Position numbers and translations under genes: made by a program. DNA of 64,000 bases from Turritopsis dohrnii (taxonomy: Eukaryota; Cnidaria; Hydrozoa; Anthoathecata; Oceaniidae), in NCBI GenBank assembly GCA_027922465.2, contig BQMF02000053.1, positions 62,001 to 126,000 on the forward strand, given 5' to 3'. Under the pieces are notes generated by a model, which did no database searches, was not told where the DNA came from, and was given only the letters and a program-made list of their open reading frames with translations. The stretch's first letter is position 1. Each line of letters begins with the position of its first letter. Shown piece after piece: positions 57,801 to 64,000 of the stretch.

Positions 57801-60800
57801 GGAGGAACAAGTAATGAGCAAACACAACAGCAAATAAGGCGATGTAAGCATAAGCGCATTCAGGGTCAGTCATAAAAAAGTAGAAGAATACAACGTTGAG
57901 ATATTTCTTTGCAGTCTTAAGTGACAATTAGGCTATTTGCACGTTTAGTTGTTTTATTTTAAATGACTCAAACTCTTCTCCACGAATTTTGACTAAGCCC
58001 CAGTAAGTTTCTGGTAAGGATTGCATTTCCTTGTTTGTTTTACATCAATGGAAGGTTTGCTTCTATATTGTACCATCAGGAAAATTATAGCGTTTGCTAG
58101 ATTTGTCCTGTTTTCGACATAATAGTCAAATAGCTATTATTGACAAAATTTTGGCAATATTGATGACATCTGTCTCACAGAAATCAAAATGGAACTTTGT
58201 AGGAAATGTGTAAAAAAAATGACGCACTGGTATGCATTCCTATTGAGCTAAAAAGTCTTACTTCCAGGCTCGATATTTAATGGTAACACTGGTGAATGCT
58301 GAGCTTCTTCAGGTTCTACCTTCTGTGGATGAAGGTACGTAAACGCTTGTGGAGACGGTTCATTATATTCGTCTGAACTTGACTCTGGTGTTGCTGTTTG
58401 AGGTCCTATTGATTTTATGTGATGGTTTAAGTTTTCCACATCTTTCTATGGTAAAAGGATAAAACAAAACATTGCAGATAAACATAATGTTGCACGAAGT
58501 CACATCTGATAAATAAGGTAAATAATATTGACCAATGCTACTTTACGCTACAGTTGTTGGCTTGACATGCCAAAGAAATAAAAAAAATATACTAAGAAAT
58601 ATATAAAAAATTCCATCAACTTTTGTGATTTCCAGAAAGCCTTAAAGCCTTTTGTGACTAATTCCAGCATTTCATACTGATGGAAAAAAATAGTCGATAA
58701 ACAATATCAATGGATGCACTGAACTCATTGCTCATGCATTTTACAAAAAAAAAAAAAACAGGAACTACCGCACGCTTATTTGAAATATTTTTAAGGAGGG
58801 ATGCTTTCTTTTGGACGTATGCTGACATGGACAAATAAATGCTTTTGAGGTTCAAAATCCAAGAACATTGACAAGGCTTTGTATTTCATCTATCTTTTAC
58901 TAAGCGCTTATTCGGACTTAAGCACTTATTTCAGCATGGACGATGCATTAAATCCTGAGTACTCAATTAGTAATCTATGGTAAAGAAATCAGTCTTTACT
59001 TGGTTTGCTTGATTGAGTTTTAACTCTAATGCTGCAGCTTGAATTAGATCTTCATCTGTATAATTTCCAACATTTCGCACAATACCGATGTTACTTCGAC
59101 GCACTGCATCGGATTTGATGTTTTCTAATGCCTTCATATCCTCATATTCTGAATATTGCACATTGTTTACCAATTCTTCCTTTTCTTTCATTGCTAGATT
59201 AGGAGCGGTTGGAATGTTTGCTTTGACTGTACCAGGGACTTCTAAAAAGAATCGAAAGTAGAAATTGCAGATGATTCTCAAATCAATAGACAACCAAAAC
59301 AAAACAAACGTTTTATAATATACAAAACAATCTATTCCTACCATCCATTGACTGCCGAACTTTGGGAGGCATAAAATATTGAACGGATCCTATAGTTGTA
59401 TCATTGACATGCGCTAAAACAAAATCAAATATTCAACTATCCAATGAAAATGCCCTGTATGAAATAGACTTTCCTAATTGCTTAATTTTCCCAATATATG
59501 ACTTAAAAGATAATTGGTCAGCGCGTTAAGCAGCTGATCTTTCATTAGCGTTTGTCCGTCCCATGTCCACAGTGCTAGCCTGGAGTCCTCATTAAAAGCT
59601 GATAGCACTTACAAATAAGGGTAGAACAGAGGCTATTTGTTAATCGTGGCTTCATTCAGATTTTTCAGATAATTTATAATTACAGTTACTTTTTCAGGGT
59701 GAGTGCGGCCTCAAATTAAAACATGAGTTTTACGGTTTGCCCAACACAGAGATATCATTTTGGAAATAAAAGCTAAAGGAAAGGGTCATTTTACACCAGA
59801 GAAGTAAAGAAATTCGTAATATTATCACCATATATTATAATTGAATCTGTTATTATTATACTGTTCAGTTAGCTAGGGCTGATTTTGTGTTTTGTGCTAT
59901 ATATTGTTGGTCAGACCTGGAGTTCGAGAGAGCTCTGCTGCCTCTAGGACCTGATATTACATCGGATATGTATATGTTATTTTTTATGTATTCATACAAA
60001 TGTGTCCATCAATAGGCAAGCTTTCAATATCACTTTATCCTGTCTAAAATAAAAAATTATGCACACAAAAATAAAATGTGTATATAGAAATCTAATATTA
60101 TCTGGTCATCCACAAAAATTAAAAGACATCATTTTGAAGTTTATAAAGCATTTAGTTACCTGTGGTGAAAGTGCGTAGTGCACTAATCCAAAATGACTCT
60201 AACAATGATATTCTGTGTTTGTTGTAATGTAGTAATGTGTTAATTATCAAGCAAAATATGTTTGTGAACTCTATACATCAATCATCACTTTCGACATGAA
60301 CGTTTTCTTTTCAATAATCAACATTGAACAAATGAACAAATTACCTGTGTGGAGTCATTATAAGTCTCTTCACTTATTTAAAGTCTTGTCATTTTTTTTT
60401 TTAATTTCTTCGCTTATATATATTTTTTGTATCGTAAATTGTTTTTTACTCTGTATCTCTGCAAGACCAGCAGTCTCTTTCGTTTTCTTAATCTTAAATA
60501 ATCGGCAGTTCTATTGCATGCCTTTTTTATTTTCAGTGAAGAAGGCAAGAATGTATGAATGGTGCATTACCACTCATAAAGCTCATGGTAGTTTTCAACA
60601 TTATCAGTTATTTTTAGTCATTCCTTTGCAGAATTCATCTTTGTAATGTGCGTGAGAAGCTTGCTTTTGAACTCATTGTAATCATTAGAATAAAGGTCTG
60701 CGTGAAATTTTGCGAAGTACCTTAAGGGGATTTTTTTTGCGTGGACTAATTTTTGCAAACCAAGGTTTGAAAACGTTTTGCGTGGATTAAATTTTCCGAG

Positions 60801-62793
60801 TCAGAGCTTCTCAAGGAAAATGTTTGGATTTGATTTTGCGAATGTGCACAAAGTGCAATGTGTGTATTTTATAATATAGTTTAGAGGTAGCAGCGAAAAT
60901 CGTCATTTCCATGCCTGCCACATTGCAAAACCAATGGGTGCTTGATAAGTGTTAATAGACACTGAAGCAAAAAAATGAGCAAATAAAATCATCAAATTTT
61001 GCGTGGATTATTTTTTGCCAATCGTTTGTATATCTTGAGGTTTTGCGTGGATATATTTTATAATTCGCAAAAATTAATCCACACAAAAAAAATCCCGTTT
61101 AGCTTTTTTAAGGAATTGGTAACTTCTTTTGATTTTAATGCAATCCTGCATTTATTCGCCATCCGATTTTATTCAATTCACTTCAAAGACTATCGTATTT
61201 GTTAATTTTGCTAGTATAGCGAAGTATTGGTATCGTCGTTCTATCTCCATGACATTTTGAACGATCTCACTAAAGTAAATAATTGCATATAAAAGCCATT
61301 TGTTTTGTATAATTGCGAGTTGAAATTCCGCTACCTTTATCAACTATTGTGTCTCACAGCAGTTTTATGAACAGTATATATTTGTTAGAATTGTGAGAAT
61401 GCAATATAGCGAAATTTTCGACTTCCAAGGCGTCTTGTTTCATTTGTAATGGTGTCCTTAGATAGCATAAATGAAAATCAATTGATAAGTATTTGTATCT
61501 TTAATTTCTAGATAAACATTTTATTGAATTAAGTTTTGTTGCACAATTTGGCGCTGACCTTCAGGCCTCTTGGCCTCTTGTTTTGCATTTATTCACAAAC
61601 ATTCGATCCAGGTGCCTTCCTGAACATCAAAAGATGCTAGGTAACTGTTATATATACCATGTAACGTCGACTTTGATATCTTGCAACAGATGTGAAAACA
61701 TTCAAAATCTTCTCAGTCTGCAAAATCGTCAAAAATTCACTGCGGTGAAGAGCATTATTGAAATTACTTCAATGGCATCTCTATAGAAATTCTCTCCTTC
61801 GCATTGAATTTTCCACAAATTTGCCCACTGGGTTAATTTATAGGTCCATTGGATTTATTGTATTATATTTGTGATAGTAACCTGTATCAAAGATTTCGTT
61901 GCGCCATAAACCACCACACGTAAATGTGTCATTTCCTGAACAAACCGTGTTGCATTCATCGTCGGGTACTATGTCATATTTTCCATACGTATTGCCACAG
62001 AAACACAAATAGCCATATTGAAGACCTGCATATCTGAAAATTTGAAGAAAAAATCATCGACAATAATGAGATCTCATGAATCGAGAAATTGCTCCTACTA
62101 GATCTAAAAAATAGGGTCATACTTATAACCGGATTTTTTACAAGCAACGCGACATGTTTTGGGAGTTACGAGAGGAATTCCAGCTCTCACTGGAAGATCT
62201 CTTCCTTGCACCAGATGATCGAAGAAACAACCAATGTAGCCTTAAAAAGTAAACAACAAAAATGACGTCATATAAAAGCATTAACTACAAAACTTCTTTT
62301 GGATGATTTCGTCGAAAGAGGCAAGTAAACTTAAATGGTGTAGCATTTTAAGACGATTTAACCACTTCTGTTTTCTATGGTAACAACAATATTAAAAAGT
62401 TACCATCTGCTCTTGGTTCTATTTCCAACTTCTTTTTGGTTATATTTGGCAAAATTCTTGGACGATATGAAATTTCCAATGGAAATTGTAACTTTTGAAC
62501 TGTTTTATTCGTGACATGCTCATTTGATTCTTGTTTGTTATCGCCAATTGTTTGGTAATATTCTTCTGCATGCACGGGTTCTGTTTGATTTGAGAGTTCT
62601 GGCTCAGCCGTAATATTAATACTTTCGGTATCATTTTTTGAGGTTTCGAAAGATGTGTTACTTGCATTGATCTTTTCTTTGGAGGCATTTGCTTGAGGAA
62701 GAATAACTGGTGCTACAGTTGTATTTGGAGGTGTTTGTGATATCATCTTACGTGTAGAAATTGGAGGAGACACTGTGGTGATAGGTAATGGCT

Positions 62794-62828
<35 letters not shown>

Positions 62829-64000
62829 ATTGTTATTGATGTTGTTTTTAAAGTTATTGGAAAAGTAGGGGATGTTGATGTTTTATTCATGACAGGAGTT
62901 GAAATATTTGGATTGGCTGTTGTCTTAGGCGCTTCTGTGGGTGTTGTTGTCACGGTGTTCAATTGCTTGACTTCTTTAGTTGTTGTTGCTATGGTAATTG
63001 AGGGTGTTGGTGGTGGTGGAGTGACTACCGCTGGCATGGTGCTTGTGGCATTTTTTATAGTGACTGGCAATGCATTTGTTGATGGCATGGGTGAAGTGTT
63101 AAGTGATGAATTGACCATCCATCCATCAACAGCTTCATCAGTAAATGTTTCATTGCTCATCGATGGGTGGACTCTATTCACGTGTTCTTGAACTTGTGGA
63201 GAAAGTGTTTGAGTATTAGGAATCGGTTGAACGTAATTGTTGTTGAGTTTCTCAAAATGTATTTGTTCAGGTACTGGAGATTGAATCTGTGCTTGAAAGG
63301 GAGACCTCTCTGTCTGATTGGTAAGTTCATTTTGCGTATTGTTAAGTTTTGGTACACTCGCTTCATTAAGAGTTGTTTCATCGTTATTGCCTAGCAAAAC
63401 TCTATTAGCAGAATTGTTCCGTTGATTTGCTAATTCCTCTTGTTCGGTCTTGATTTTTTCCTGGTATTGTCTATGCTGGTCATTTAGCAACTTCCTGTAC
63501 AAAGCTTGTTCTTCAAATATTTTCTGTTGGAGTTCCTTGAATTTTTCTTCTCGGGACACAGATGAAGTATTATTAGTTGAAGTTTTTTCTTCTAAACGTT
63601 TTGCAAGATAAGCACTTTCCTCTTCCGCTTTGTTGATGGATTTCAGTTTTTCCAACTCTATATTTGACTCAGCTAACTCATCACTTACTTCTTGAATTCT
63701 TTTATCAGTCTCTTTCTCGCTTTCATCTTTATAATTATTCACCCAGTTTCTCATTTGTTCCTCCTTTTCATGGACCTCGTCGGATTGTGCATTTGAAAGT
63801 TGAGCTTTTTGCAGTTTTTTGTCATTTGCTGTCAGTAGAGGTTTCTGATCCAATTTACTTCGCTCGTTCACAGGATTTTCATTATTTTCATAAACAATGT
63901 TTGTCGCTTTCAGACCGTAGACATGACTTCGTTTATTATCACCTGACAAAACCATCGATTCTGCCAAATCTTTATCCACATCAAATTTCTCTCCATCAGT
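54854..64000 (-). CDS. Large WSC and SEA domain surface protein (5' end outside the window)
   Basis: Exons in transcription order: 64000-62404 (continues off the window), 62240-62123, 62033-61882, 59413-59342, 59241-59000, 58445-58262, 57632-57526, 57445-57387, 56969-56806, 56513-56091 and terminal 55308-54854; phases join throughout. A small exon near 55546-55584 may fit between the last two. The first exon encodes a Glu/Lys-rich coiled-coil-like part, then a Thr/Pro/Ser-rich mucin-like part with a poly-Thr run. The next two exons form one WSC domain (GYIGCF, YGYLCFCGNTYG, CNTVCSGN, CGGLW), a carbohydrate-binding fold. A linker and then a SEA domain follow (FRGEIMLQQPWYDDL to KTVVDFTMTF). 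The tail is highly charged with RARR, RRRKR and RRTKR motifs. Probably a membrane-bound or secreted mucin-like protein, though the transmembrane helix is not certain. Ends beyond 56,513 are the least secure. Confidence 0.65.
56662..56772. repeat. CAGTGGG-family MITE, right WSC/SEA copy
   Basis: Same position as 41506-41610 in the left unit, between the SEA and linker exons. Ends decayed. Confidence 0.65.
60724..61100. repeat. MITE with GGGATTTTTTTTGCGTGGA ends
   Basis: The left end GGGGATTTTTTTTGCGTGG and the right end CCACACAAAAAAAATCCCG are inverted. TTTGCGTGGAT recurs several times inside. About 377 bp. Confidence 0.75.
61714..61832. repeat. CAGTGGG-family MITE, reverse orientation
   Basis: Contains GAAGAGCATTATTGAAATTA, the reverse of the family interior, and ends AAATTTGCCCACTGGG. 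Confidence 0.7.
62785..62840 (-). repeat. (TTG)n run encoding poly-Thr
   Basis: A GTT/TTG microsatellite within the first exon of the WSC/SEA gene, translated as a run of Thr on the minus strand. It fits a mucin-like O-glycosylated stretch and is likely to vary in length. Confidence 0.85.

Larger units (their letters stand above)
59414..61881 (-). other. Long intron of the WSC/SEA gene
   Basis: AT-rich intron holding a foldback MITE (60724-61100) and the reversed CAGTGGG MITE (61714-61832). Both flanking exons are phase 1, so further exons could be hidden here, but none stands out. Confidence 0.5.

Noticed and set aside
62775..63191. Plus-strand Val-rich ORF of 138 codons
   Set aside because: It is the complement of the Thr-rich mucin exon and TTG repeat of the WSC/SEA gene.

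Overview
The window is AT-rich animal nuclear DNA. Its genes are split by many GT-AG introns and it is crowded with small inverted-repeat transposons. A WSC plus SEA domain surface protein, a lineage-specific calmodulin-like family, a DIRS-type retrotransposon and a Helentron-class rolling-circle element all point to a non-vertebrate metazoan (cnidarian, sponge or similar). I cannot place the species.

Layout. (1) 0.2-11.7 kb: two complete plus-strand EF-hand genes (gene 1, 232-3061; gene 2, 5740-11651), each six exons with matching exon lengths and phases. (2) About 7,965-41,839 and 42,126-57,003 are two copies of a tandem segmental duplication. The ancestral order was gene 2, gene 3, then a WSC/SEA gene on the minus strand. 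The breakpoints fell inside gene 2 and inside the WSC/SEA gene. Gene 2 is therefore complete only on the left, with a two-exon 3' remnant at 42.6-43.1 kb. The WSC/SEA gene is complete only on the right (54,854 to beyond 64,000), with a broken 3' remnant at 20.8-41.8 kb. Gene 3 exists as two intact paralogs (3A, 15,540-19,247; 3B, 46,942-53,298).

(3) The left copy carries an 18.9-kb insertion (21,888-40,828) that is absent from the right copy. It is a decayed autonomous Helentron/Helitron2-like element. In order it encodes a hydrophobic leader with a 2A ribosome-skipping motif, a cysteine-protease-like domain, a basic repeat region, a Cys zinc region, a HUH Rep domain, a PIF1-type helicase and an EEP endonuclease. 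A second, non-autonomous member of the same family is inserted into its coding region in the opposite orientation (28,551-35,319). That inner element in turn carries a DIRS-like tyrosine-recombinase retrotransposon (about 29,165-33,780) whose open frames look intact. The end of the DIRS element includes what looks like the 3' end of a polyadenylated host transcript.

(4) At least ten families of MITE or foldback elements and one tRNA-derived SINE fill introns and intergenic DNA. Several are present in only one duplicate, which gives clean empty sites and target duplications.

Exon models come from reading splice sites and phases by eye. Domain names come from recognising motifs, not from database searches.
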